64,000 nucleotides of DNA from Ogataea parapolymorpha DL-1 (lineage: Eukaryota > Ascomycota > Pichiomycetes > Pichiales > Pichiaceae): NCBI RefSeq assembly GCF_000187245.1, contig NC_027862.1:1266268-1330267 (forward strand), in the 5' to 3' direction. The translations under genes were made by a program, and so were the position numbers. Below the pieces are notes generated by a model that was not told the DNA's origin, made no database searches, and saw only the letters and a list, made by a program, of their open reading frames with translations. This document shows positions 43,121-51,961 of the stretch, one piece after another. Each line of letters starts with the position of its first letter. Within the stretch, counting starts at the first letter, position 1.

Positions 43121-43779
43121 ATGGTGGAGATCAACAAGAGCCCTCCCAACAAGAGTGAGTATGAGCGGACACGCAGCCTGCTAATAGTGTAGATTTATCC
43201 CACGTACCTTGCAAGTTTTTCAAGCAGGGAGCCTGTCAGGCTGGCAACTCCTGCCCCTTTTCGCACTCTACGGAGTCGGCAAGCGAAACTAACGTTTGCA
43301 AGTACTTCCAAAAGGGCAACTGTCGGTTTGGGGCCAAGTGTGCGCTGGCCCACGTGCTGCCGGACGGCCGCCGCGTGAACTCCAAAAGCACGAAGCCGGC
43401 CCGGCCTAGAACGTCTGCGTCCAGCACGTCGAGCGAAACGAGCGAGTGGAGCCGGCCGCGGCTGAGTCTGTCGGGCTCGCCGTTCACGCAATCGATATGG
43501 TCCTATTCCACGACCGGCTCGCCAAAAGAACTGGGTCCTGCATTGTACGCATCGTTCACCACGGTGGACGATACCGCAGTTGAGTCGGACGACAATATGG
43601 ACAGTCTGGAGGACTTTGTGCCCGGATCTTTAAGCGAGCTGCTCACGACGGAGGAGCTGAGACGGCGCAGCAAGCCGGCAGACGAGCTCGTGAACGAGAG
43701 AAACGAATTTAGAGAGTTCCGCGACCGGATCGACAAGGGAGGCAGAGAGCTATGGGAGATGCAGTTTGTAATGGAATAG
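43121..43779 (+). CDS. LEE1: LEE1-like CCCH zinc-finger protein (two exons)
   Basis: Exon 1 is 43121-43154 and exon 2 is 43193-43779, giving 206 residues. Exon 1 encodes MVEINKSPPNK; exon 2 starts with NLSHVPCKFFKQGACQAGNS and contains two CCCH fingers: C-x5-C-x5-C-x3-H in CKFFKQGACQAGNSCPFSH and again in CKYFQKGNCRFGAKCALAH. The remainder is Ser-rich and disordered with a charged helical C-terminus (FREFRDRIDKGGRELWEMQF). Close pairs of CCCH fingers with HVPCKFF are typical of yeast Lee1 and its fission-yeast relatives, presumed RNA-binding proteins of unknown role. An unspliced reading misses the first residues and part of finger 1. Confidence 0.83.
43155..43192 (+). other. LEE1: LEE1-like intron, 38 nt
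   Basis: The donor is GTGAGT at 43155. A CTGCTAAT branch-like sequence lies 7 nt before the acceptor GTGTAG, which ends at 43192. It splits an AAT codon (A|AT). The in-frame continuation through the intron meets a stop. Confidence 0.8.
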
Positions 43780-43884
43780 GCACGGAAATATAGGATAGGG
43801 GCAATGGAATATTACTGAAAGTACTGGAAGTACTGGATTAGTTACTAGATAACTGTAGTGGCATGTATTGTCGATATTATGCGC

Positions 43885-45792
43885 TCATCTTCTGTCGGTC
43901 TTTCCCACTCCTCTCTTTCCGCTCATCAGGTGCTTAGGCATCATGGCCACCTCTCTGCGGTCAGCCTCTCCGGCCCGTGCCTGTCTGTTTCTCTCTCTTC
44001 TCTCTGCCTTGGCCATTCTCTCTGCCTTGCTGCGCAGAGCCCCGTCGCTCAGCCCGCTGTTTAGTCTGTCACTCTGGTTGGCAGGAGTAGGAGCCTTTCT
44101 GTCCTCATCCAGCGCACGCACATAGTCCGAACCGGTCAGTTCTCTGGCTCCGCCGGCCTTCTCGCGCTTCTCTCTCAGCTTGCTCACGTCGTGGCCCACG
44201 TGATACATGTGATTCTCCAGCTCGGAGTAGCTCTTGGTGATTTTGCTCCGCGGCATGATCGACTTGTTGTTGAGCGCCTTGCGCGACCGAGCAGCCTGGA
44301 TCATCTGCTTCTGCTTGTTTCTGATCCACTCGGCCTTCTCCCGCAGCTCGGCCACCTCGTCGTCCTCGATCTCCTCGTCAGAGTCGTAGAATCCTTCCTG
44401 CTCCAGTCTCTCCTCTTCCTCCTCCAGAGCCTGCAGTTTAGCACTGATCTCCGGGTCCAGGAAGTCGTACACGTTGCGACCGTCCAAAATCTCCGGCATC
44501 ACGTCGTTTTTCCACTCCTCGTCCTCCAAAAGATACTTCTCCTTCAGGTTGATGTTGAACACACCAGCACCGCCATTTTCCGCCTCGATGTCACGTGCCA
44601 GCTTCCGTCTGTTTGGATCCAGTGGATCGTAGCGGTCGAGCTTTTTGGCTTCCTCCGGGATGAACGGCACGCGCTCGACATCGTCTCTGGCCTGCGGTCT
44701 TGCAACGTGGATTTTGTTGAGTACGTTCGTCACTCTCGCAGTGCCCTTGAGCTTCTGCTCGATTCTCGACGTGAGCAGCTTCTCGCAGGCCTTGTTTCTC
44801 ACCTCCATCACGTTCTCCTCCTGGTAGCACGACGTCTGCATCAGCTCGACACCCGGAACGTCCATCACGCTCTTCACCAGCTGCGCCTGGCTCTCCTCGA
44901 GGTCCTCAATCCGGATGATATCGGTCTTGTTCACAACAACCAGCACAGACTTGTTGGCAAAAAGAGGCTTGATCGAGTGGAACAGTTTGACTTGGGCCTC
45001 AATGCTGAAACCACACTGTTCAGACAGGTCCATAAAGTACAAGACACACGATCTCAAATGTGCAATAGCATAGATACTCTGCATCTCAATGTTGTTCATC
45101 TCCTCTGTCGGACGGTCCAGAATACCCGGGGTGTCGATAGCCTGGAATCGTAGATACTTGTAGTCGAAATGGCCCACGTACAGGGACTTGGTCGTAAACG
45201 CGTACGGCTGGACCTCGACGTCGGCCTTAGTGATGCATTTGAGGAAACTGGATTTACCAACGTTGGGGTATCCACATATAAGCAATGTTCTGGTGTTTGG
45301 GTCGATCGACGGCAGACGACCTAAATGCTGTCTCACTTGCTCAAGATACGCAAACGGGTCTTTAAGTTTCTTAACAATCGTCGCCATCCGTCCCAAAGCA
45401 GCACGCTTGAGCTGCTTACACTGGAAAAGAGACTGGCCAAACTTCAATAGTCGCACGTAGTCTCTCGAAACCTGCTCGATCAGCGTCTTGGCACGAGAGA
45501 CAGCAGCCAGAGAGATCTTGTAATGATTTTTTTCGTACAACGTGTCCATCAAGTCTCTGTGGAAAGGATGGACGTCATTGATGTTTGGAAATCCTTTCAA
45601 AACATCCTCAAACTTCTCTGTGAATCCTTCAGCCGTAAATTTGACCTTGCGCATGTAGAAGGCACGGATACGCTGAATCTTGAAACCTGGACGGATAACG
45701 GTCGGCGTCTTTCTTTGGGTCCTGTTCAGGACAATGTCCAACATGTCGTTAGACGTGGGAACCGCCGGAATGTCTTTCCAGGTGAGTTGCAT
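43885..45792 (-). CDS. NOG1: NOG1, nucleolar GTPase of 60S ribosome assembly
   Basis: The 635-residue protein (yeast Nog1 has 647) has the conserved N-terminal helical bundle (TWKDIPAVPTSNDMLDIVLN and RPGFKIQRIRAFYMRKVKFT). The OBG-type GTPase domain carries G1 GYPNVGKSS, G3 DTPGILD and G4 VVNKTDI. A long charged C-terminal tail follows, with acidic runs and basic patches. Nog1 binds pre-60S particles, inserts its tail into the exit tunnel and is released by Drg1. The start is the first ATG, immediately followed by the conserved MQLTWKDIP. It is the last housekeeping gene before the sparse right part of the window. Confidence 0.97.
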   Translation of the reverse strand: MQLTWKDIPAVPTSNDMLDIVLNRTQRKTPTVIRPGFKIQRIRAFYMRKVKFTAEGFTEKFEDVLKGFPNINDVHPFHRDLMDTLYEKNHYKISLAAVSRAKTLIEQVSRDYVRLLKFGQSLFQCKQLKRAALGRMATIVKKLKDPFAYLEQVRQHLGRLPSIDPNTRTLLICGYPNVGKSSFLKCITKADVEVQPYAFTTKSLYVGHFDYKYLRFQAIDTPGILDRPTEEMNNIEMQSIYAIAHLRSCVLYFMDLSEQCGFSIEAQVKLFHSIKPLFANKSVLVVVNKTDIIRIEDLEESQAQLVKSVMDVPGVELMQTSCYQEENVMEVRNKACEKLLTSRIEQKLKGTARVTNVLNKIHVARPQARDDVERVPFIPEEAKKLDRYDPLDPNRRKLARDIEAENGGAGVFNINLKEKYLLEDEEWKNDVMPEILDGRNVYDFLDPEISAKLQALEEEEERLEQEGFYDSDEEIEDDEVAELREKAEWIRNKQKQMIQAARSRKALNNKSIMPRSKITKSYSELENHMYHVGHDVSKLREKREKAGGARELTGSDYVRALDEDRKAPTPANQSDRLNSGLSDGALRSKAERMAKAERRERNRQARAGEADRREVAMMPKHLMSGKRGVGKTDRR

Positions 45793-46892
45793 GATAGGAG
45801 ATTTGATTTAAAAATTTTTTCTAAAATTTTTTATAAATTTTTTTTACCAGCCGGTGCACGGATGAGATTGAGAGAAAGAAAAAATACATCACCGAATCAT
45901 ACCCAATAAGTTACGTAATCACATAGTCGCAAGCCTAGATCTTTGGGCCCTTTAGTGGCCGTACGATACCACCTGCAATGTCTGTTTAGCGAGTAAAATT
46001 TGACACTAACGGAAAATCGTCGTTTGCCGAGCAAAGATTAGATTGCCAAGGCCACACCGTGCTGGCAGAATAGCAATTCTGACACCGTTTAGCCGAAATT
46101 AGAGCAGGAAAACTCACTTGCGAGTGCAATTTGAGGCGCCAGGTGGCCCGAGCTCTGAAAGTGGCCGATCTGATCCACGAGTGAGAAGTCACCTCTACAC
46201 CGGCAGTTGAAAGCAGTTTCGTCCTGGAACAACTATCTGCAGGTTGTCATAAAAATTGCCCAATTGGGGATTGCAGCTTGTATTAGTCCAGGTACACCAA
46301 AGAGGATCGTCCAATTAAGCAACCCTCAGGTGCGTGCGGAATCTGGAGATTGTCCACAAACTGATTCTGGACGCATCATCAAGGTCCTTATGCAGGTGCG
46401 GGGAGTGGGGTTTGCACCGCGCCACATGGTTCAGGTGCGGAAATTTTAGCAAACTCCAGCAGACAGCGTCTGCTGGACCGTGATAGTCAGTGTGCCTGCG
46501 GGGTTGCCAGGCGTTGTATATATGTGTTGTGGCCCCAATAGACTACTAATATGTTGGGGATTTTCTTTTAAGAAAAAATAGAATCTCATATGCGCCGATG
46601 CGGCGCAATACGCATTTTATACGGTTCCCCTGGCTGTAGTTTACGCAACAAAAGAAACCCACGGCACCACGCATGGAGCACCATTAGGTTGATAAGATTG
46701 GAGACATCATTGTGACAACTTGGCATATGTATGCGACACCCGATTAATCGCCAACCAGCGTAATTTGTGTACTACCTTCCTGGCCTCCTGCAGTATAAAC
46801 CGTTAACCATCGACATCCTGCATATTTGCTCATATATAAACTGATGATTTCCCATTTGACTCGACAGCTCTGAATGATAGCCCAAACGCTCC
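45793..46892. promoter_or_regulatory. Long (1.1 kb) divergent region upstream of the C2H2 regulator
   Basis: No coding frame in this region looks like a protein. Three direct copies of CAGGTGCG lie at 46327-46334, 46393-46400 and 46432-46439. A 21-bp hairpin with 9-bp arms lies at 46456-46476. A GCGCC/GGCGC inverted repeat lies near 46589-46605, and a TATATAAAC box lies near 46842, about 50 bp before the C2H2 gene. The clustering suggests a complex regulatory region serving mainly that gene. Confidence 0.5.
46456..46476. repeat. Perfect inverted repeat, 9-bp arms and 3-nt loop
   Basis: CCAGCAGAC and GTCTGCTGG flank AGC. It may be a palindromic operator or a cruciform-prone site, about 415 bp upstream of the C2H2 gene. 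Confidence 0.6.
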
Positions 46893-47699
46893 ATGGATCC
46901 ATCAGCCTCTCTGCCCTATAACGAGTTCAATGAAGTGCTCACATTTGGCCAGTATGTGCCACAGCATTCAAACGTAACCCAGCCTGCTCACCACGACTTC
47001 ATCCTCGCAGTTCCCACCAGCTCCAACGGTCCTCAACTCCGAGCTAATTTTCAGCAAGGACCAAGACACACTGCCTCTTGCTTTGATCTGGGGCAGCTTG
47101 AATCTTACCATAACGGCCACAACCAGACACAGGGGAATTACGCGTTCTTACCGACCGAATCCCATCATTATCCACCGCTTCCCACGCCTCCGCAATCGAT
47201 AAACAAAGAAACCCCTTCTTTTGAGAAAAGCACCGTGCTTCCTACTGTTGACGCATTTTATACTCCTTCGCCGCACCAGGTGCCAGTGGGTGGACATCCG
47301 CTGCTTCACACACCCATCGACGTTGGCATGGACGGACTACTGGACCACAAAGCTATTCCGAGAGTCCAATCGTTCTCACTAGCAACACAGTCCCATCAAG
47401 AAGCTTTGCAGAAGGTGAGACGCCGAAATACATTCCCCGAACGGTCTGCCATAAGCAAAGAAAGAGAGGAATTGAAGTTGTCTCGCAAAAATAGATGCTG
47501 TTTCATCTGCCAAAAGGTTTTCAATAGGCCTTCCGGGCTCAAGATCCATATGTACAGTCATACTGGTGAGAAGCCGTTTAGATGCCAGTGGGAGAGCTGT
47601 GGAAAACCGTTCTCCGTGCGGTCAAATTTGATCCGCCACCACAAGATCCATCTACGGAAACAGGAACAAAGGGACAAGAACTACCGACAGGGTTACTAG
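46893..47699 (+). CDS. C2H2 zinc-finger transcription regulator, 268 residues
   Basis: The first 195 residues are low-complexity and rich in Pro, His, Ser and Gln, as in activation domains. The C-terminus carries two adjacent C2H2 fingers joined by the canonical HTGEKPF linker: [21 protein letters not shown] and then [20 protein letters not shown] (C-x4-C spacing), ending in a basic tail. A patch before the fingers ([12 protein letters not shown]) is basic. The finger type ([16 protein letters not shown]... [13 protein letters not shown]) is common among fungal regulators, and no named orthologue is recognised. Unusually long intergenic regions on both sides suggest complex control. Confidence 0.85.
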   Translation: MDPSASLPYNEFNEVLTFGQYVPQHSNVTQPAHHDFILAVPTSSNGPQLRANFQQGPRHTASCFDLGQLESYHNGHNQTQGNYAFLPTESHHYPPLPTPPQSINKETPSFEKSTVLPTVDAFYTPSPHQVPVGGHPLLHTPIDVGMDGLLDHKAIPRVQSFSLATQSHQEALQKVRRRNTFPERSAISKEREELKLSRKNRCCFICQKVFNRPSGLKIHMYSHTGEKPFRCQWESCGKPFSVRSNLIRHHKIHLRKQEQRDKNYRQGY

Positions 47700-48861
47700 A
47701 AGGGACGACGATACACCATACTATACAGCCTCGATAGCTGAATAAACTAAGTGCACTTTTAGTAGAGCAAGTCCGATAAATGGCCGGCAAAGCTGTAATC
47801 ATCACGCCTTCCGTATTGGGTAATATTGTCAGGGGCGCAGTGTTTTGCAAAGTCGGCGTGTTCTTTTGCTAAAATATGATGCCACAATTCTTACATCGCG
47901 CAAAGGTGCATGATGTTCCGCTAAGCTGGTTCAAGAACATTACGGCGGGGCCTGGATTGAAAGAGCCCATACCATTGAGGTCGCTAAGATCCTGACTCCT
48001 ATCTGCAAGGCATTCACCCCAAATTATGCACCGCCAGTATTATACAGTTGCCTGCGTAGTATAATCTGAGTACATGCGCGGCCTCCACCCGTGGTGTATT
48101 CTACTTCCATTTCCCCTCACGTGCAGCAGTAAAATAGAAGTTATTCGGAAAATTTTCAAATGTAAAGAAAGTACTGTTGCTTAGTTGCCGAATAGGGAAA
48201 CGAGAAATAATAAGGCAGAAAATTTGTGTCTATTATTGTTCGAAACCGTGTCAGTGCATCCGCACTATGCAGGAAAACTACTTATAACGGGCGAGTTGGG
48301 TCCCAAAGAGGAGTTTTGGAGCAGTTCTGCTTCTAAGCATGTTGGCGGGAGCTCTAATAGCATCTTGTCTGAGGATCTGTGTGAATTAAACTTTATCGCG
48401 TTATCAGTATGGATGTGTGTTTGATTTTCCTCAAGGCTTTAATTTTCTAAATCGAGCTGAGTCTTTTCTTTTGAGCATAGCTCAGCACTTCACAGCCTAG
48501 AGTCTATGGAAATAACGGAGCATGTCGTAAAACCCACGGTTGCTTAACTCTAATTGTTTGAGCAACAAAGGTGCATTAGCACAAACAAGACACAATTATA
48601 CCGAGACAAATCCCATGATTTTGTTTTTTCCGAGCCAATCGCATTCAAAGATTCTGGACTATTTATTTGAAACTTTCGTTCCACAAACGGTCAAACGACG
48701 TTTACTTTTCTCCGATAGATGATCTTTGTAAGTCGTTGGAGCAGTACCTCCTTACTGTCAAATCCGTTGCTGATTTTGTAGAGGGGTTGCAAACATTCCT
48801 GTGAATTGCCTTTAGACTTTGGTAGTAAATCATATTAAACTGGTGGGGACAATCTAAGTAC
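47700..48861. other. Gene-free region of 1.16 kb
   Basis: The region lies between the stop of the C2H2 gene and the convergent stop of the sphingomyelinase-like gene, so it contains no promoter for either. The only open frames (for example 48185-48424) are short, lack family features and have no clear start. A TCACGTG core near 48118 and AT-rich stretches are present. An unrecognised ncRNA or a decayed gene is possible. Confidence 0.4.
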
Positions 48862-50847
48862 TCAAATATTTGAATCAAGTCCAAAGTGCTCGCAGCACTT
48901 GACGAACTGGTCAATTGTAAACGTCGAGACATAACAATAAGAAGTGTCACAATTGTCTGACTCCGAGCATTTGTAAGTGTACGGAGAGAACCTGGTCGCA
49001 AAGTTCTCGTACTGTTGAAGCGACGAGTTGCTGCTGCCAATTTTCTGCGACACCTCGTGCCAGTACGTGGCATTTAGCGGAGCAGATTGCGGCCAGTTCA
49101 CACCGTAAGCCGATCGGGCGTCGTACTCCAGCTGCCATTCAGGCTCCGTGCCATTGTTCGTGAAAGTTTCGTTCAGGTTGAAATAGTAGGTATAAGCATT
49201 CACCACCGAAAATGTCTTGGAGTCCACCTCAAGAAACCGAAACGAAGGATTCAGGCCAATCCAAGAGGTCACGGACGGAGCAATCCACGTGTTTGCAATT
49301 GCGTTTTCTGCGGTTTGGGCGTCCACGTTGGATCCGTTGAAGCCCGAGTACAGAACCTTAAACTCGTCTCTGTGCGTGTGTCCGTTAAAAATTCCCGCAA
49401 TAGTGTACGGCGAGAATCTCTCGACCACTTGTGCAAACACCTGAGACGCAACAGGAAGCATATCTGCTCCGGCCGGCACGTGCATTATCAGCCAGACCCT
49501 TTCGCTCTTTGATTCGGAGTCGAGCAGCTCGTCAACCAAAAATTGGAACTGGCCAAATGAGTCGTAGTCCTGGCTTATGTTGATGAAAGCATACAGGTTG
49601 GAAATGTACCACGAGTTGGAGTTGAGAGCGATGATCTTTAGGCCGCGCTTAGTCTTCACACTAAAGCCGGTGTAGTGCTCACGAACCTGCTGCTCCTCGT
49701 CAAAATCGATCCAACCATAGTCTCTCCAGAGCTCGGCCATCAGTTCATTGTTCCAATCGAACTTGTTGGAGAAGCCGTATTTCTCCTGCGCCAGCTGTCC
49801 ATAAGGGAATGTATCGTGGTTTCCAAGCACAGCAAACATCGGAATGTCGTCGAGCTGGTATTTAACGTCTCTGAAAGTGGACTCTTCTGCCAGCAAAGTG
49901 GACTCGTAGGTGATATATTGCGTCTCATCGTGGTCGACCAGGTCGCCCGTGAATATAGCAAACTCATAGCTCAGGTTGAGCTGCTGCATGAAACTGGTGG
50001 CTGCTTTCAACGTGCTATTGATTAGCAGCTCTGGAGCATCACAATTGTAGTGGCCAAAGCTGGATGCCGGCCACCAGGTTGATTCGTTATACCCAACATA
50101 GGGGCCCTTTTCGAAAATATTGTCCACATACGACGATTTATAAAACGACCAGCCCTCTCCAGGACCATCCTGTAGCAACAAGTTGTCGGAGATGTCATAG
50201 TCCTGAGGAACGGAGTTTTTGTTGAATGAATGAGGAGTGCAGCACATACTGACAGAACAGTTACCTTCTCCGCCGACGACATAATCGTTCTCAATGTGGA
50301 AGTCTGACATGTGAAGCACGTAGAACGTCTCGTTTCCGGCCTCGGGAGCAGATTTGTACTCATTCGGCTTGCTGCCTCCCCAGAGTTCCGACCCGTCGAT
50401 TTCTGGCGGCGAGACATAATTGCATGCCGACTCAGAGTAGTGACAGTAATAGTCGCCGTCGTAGGAAGTTGGGTCCATCAAAGACACCATGTCGGCGAAG
50501 TTAGAGCCTGCATATGAGTTTTGAACGGTAGTTCTACCAAAAATGCGCAAACACATATCTTTCTGCAATGCACTGGTCCCGATACACCACTTGGTGAAAA
50601 TTGAAGGAATTAACGTGGGCTTGACAAGGGCCAGGGATTTGGCGTAGAGCAATCTATGCTTGCATTTGTCACAATCGCTTAGCTTGGTATTATTGCCAAT
50701 GGAGTAAAGCTCGTCGAGCGAAATTTTGATTAGATCTTGGTCTGAAGGCCCAGAGTCTGCAGCAGGCCAGTTACTTAACTGGTTTTGCAGCTCGTCGAGA
50801 CGGACAGACTGGACAGCCACTAATAAGGCGGCAAAACTCAACCTCAT
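48862..50847 (-). CDS. Secreted acid-sphingomyelinase-like metallophosphodiesterase
   Basis: The 661-residue protein starts with a signal peptide (MRLSFAALLVAVQSV). A saposin-B-like segment with paired cysteines follows at about 55-105 (CDKCKHRLLYAKSLALVKPT ... KWCIG ... MCLRIFG). The calcineurin-type phosphoesterase domain carries LHMSDFHIENDY, FTGDLVDHDET, VLGNHDTFPYGQ, MHVPAG and GHTHRDEF, which hold the dinuclear metal ligands. Many N-glycosylation sequons and Cys pairs near the C-terminus fit secretion or a vacuolar/periplasmic location. Acid sphingomyelinases split phosphocholine from sphingomyelin; yeasts lack sphingomyelin, so the substrate is probably another phosphodiester such as an inositol phospholipid. 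That substrate is inference. Confidence 0.87.
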   Translation of the reverse strand: MRLSFAALLVAVQSVRLDELQNQLSNWPAADSGPSDQDLIKISLDELYSIGNNTKLSDCDKCKHRLLYAKSLALVKPTLIPSIFTKWCIGTSALQKDMCLRIFGRTTVQNSYAGSNFADMVSLMDPTSYDGDYYCHYSESACNYVSPPEIDGSELWGGSKPNEYKSAPEAGNETFYVLHMSDFHIENDYVVGGEGNCSVSMCCTPHSFNKNSVPQDYDISDNLLLQDGPGEGWSFYKSSYVDNIFEKGPYVGYNESTWWPASSFGHYNCDAPELLINSTLKAATSFMQQLNLSYEFAIFTGDLVDHDETQYITYESTLLAEESTFRDVKYQLDDIPMFAVLGNHDTFPYGQLAQEKYGFSNKFDWNNELMAELWRDYGWIDFDEEQQVREHYTGFSVKTKRGLKIIALNSNSWYISNLYAFINISQDYDSFGQFQFLVDELLDSESKSERVWLIMHVPAGADMLPVASQVFAQVVERFSPYTIAGIFNGHTHRDEFKVLYSGFNGSNVDAQTAENAIANTWIAPSVTSWIGLNPSFRFLEVDSKTFSVVNAYTYYFNLNETFTNNGTEPEWQLEYDARSAYGVNWPQSAPLNATYWHEVSQKIGSSNSSLQQYENFATRFSPYTYKCSESDNCDTSYCYVSTFTIDQFVKCCEHFGLDSNI

Positions 50848-51198
50848 TTTAGGTCTGCTATGCCAAGCCCATCACCGCTCTTTTATACATGTAAACAGCC
50901 TAGGCCCCCTTTAATGTTTATTGTGTACCATGTGCACAGACAAATATCTCGAGATCCAAATAGATTGCAAATTGAGGAACGTGTTCCGGAAATGGATCTG
51001 ACTCCTTTTGCTTCTCGACACGACAAGGCCGCTGATTGGAGGCACATTGCAGTACCCTCTACAAGACGAACCGTATCGCTGGAAACTCCGTGAACTATGG
51101 ATCTGTGCATGGCGCAGGGCCAAAATTAAGGAACGTGGGGCGCCGCACGCCGCTTCAATCGTACAATTATTCCAAGATGGGAAACACCGGAGTTTATA
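50848..51198. other. 351-bp region upstream of the phosphodiesterase
   Basis: It holds the promoter of the minus-strand sphingomyelinase-like gene and the 3' flank of the next minus-strand gene. The short overlapping open frames here resemble nothing. TTTATAC near 50880 is a weak TATA-like sequence. Confidence 0.4.
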
Positions 51199-51909
51199 TT
51201 ACTGCGTCTGTCCTAGAAATGCCAGTCTTTCCATGTAGAACATATCATCGAATCGGCAAATCTCGGGAAGGCCAAGTTCCACAACGTGGCCCTCCTGATG
51301 GAATTCATCATTGATTCTCTTCAGCTGCATCGACTCCTCCTCTGTAAATTCCTCGTTCAAATACGCGATAGTCAAGTGAAATTTATACGACTCGATACTA
51401 GGCAGCGGGATGCTCAATGCGTTCGCGATGCCTATGCGCAATTTCTTGATCTTCTGTTCCTCTTTCTCATCCACAGGCAACAAAGAAACTTTCCATGTAT
51501 CCATCCCCCCATGAGACGTCTGCTCAACGTAGCTCTTGTCGACCTGAAGCCGAATGGGCAAGTCAATCTCAAATGGTGTCTCGGTGAGCATCTTCACCAT
51601 CCATGCATTGCACTGTTCCATAGGCAAACTCCGTGGTAGATCCTTTGGCCAACTATCAGATTGGCGCTTGTACTCGTGCATGCAGTCAAAAATCGTCATA
51701 TGAAGACTCGACGACGGCAGCATGCTTATTTTATTTTTGAAAAGTAGAATAGGAAAGGCCCTGTAGAAGTCTAGCAGCCTTTTGAACAGCCCCCGAGCAT
51801 TACCCTGCTGAGGCAAATGGCATACAACAGTGTTGCCTGGAAACTTGTTAACTGTACCGTCGGCGTTGAATTTTCTACCCATCTTACTCAAAGATATACC
51901 AGGTGGCAT
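51199..51909 (-). CDS. 2H phosphoesterase-superfamily protein (DUF1868-like)
   Basis: From ATG 51909 the product is 236 residues; an ATG at 51882 (MGRKFNADGTVNKFPGNTVV) is an equally reasonable start. Two H-x-T motifs, H70-M-T72 in SSLHMTIFDC and H178-L-T180 in YKFHLTIAYL, are the catalytic signature of 2H phosphoesterases such as 2',3'-cyclic phosphodiesterases and tRNA ligase CPDs. The KFNADGTVNKFPGNTVVCHL opening is characteristic of the DUF1868 branch, found in bacteria and scattered fungi. The substrate is unknown. It lies 52 bp downstream of the Zn2Cys6 regulator on the same strand. Confidence 0.8.
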   Translation of the reverse strand: MPPGISLSKMGRKFNADGTVNKFPGNTVVCHLPQQGNARGLFKRLLDFYRAFPILLFKNKISMLPSSSLHMTIFDCMHEYKRQSDSWPKDLPRSLPMEQCNAWMVKMLTETPFEIDLPIRLQVDKSYVEQTSHGGMDTWKVSLLPVDEKEEQKIKKLRIGIANALSIPLPSIESYKFHLTIAYLNEEFTEEESMQLKRINDEFHQEGHVVELGLPEICRFDDMFYMERLAFLGQTQ

Positions 51910-51961
51910 AAAAAAAAATGCGTCCGGGGAAATCTTCGCGGTTCGAGGAGTGCACTTTTTA

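Noticed and set aside
46261..46450. tRNA or other structured RNA gene in the NOG1-C2H2 gap
   Set aside because: GC-rich patches and hairpins are present, but no A-box/B-box pair or cloverleaf could be drawn.
48185..48424. 79-codon plus-strand frame in the 1.16-kb gap
   Set aside because: No family features, atypical composition and no clear promoter.
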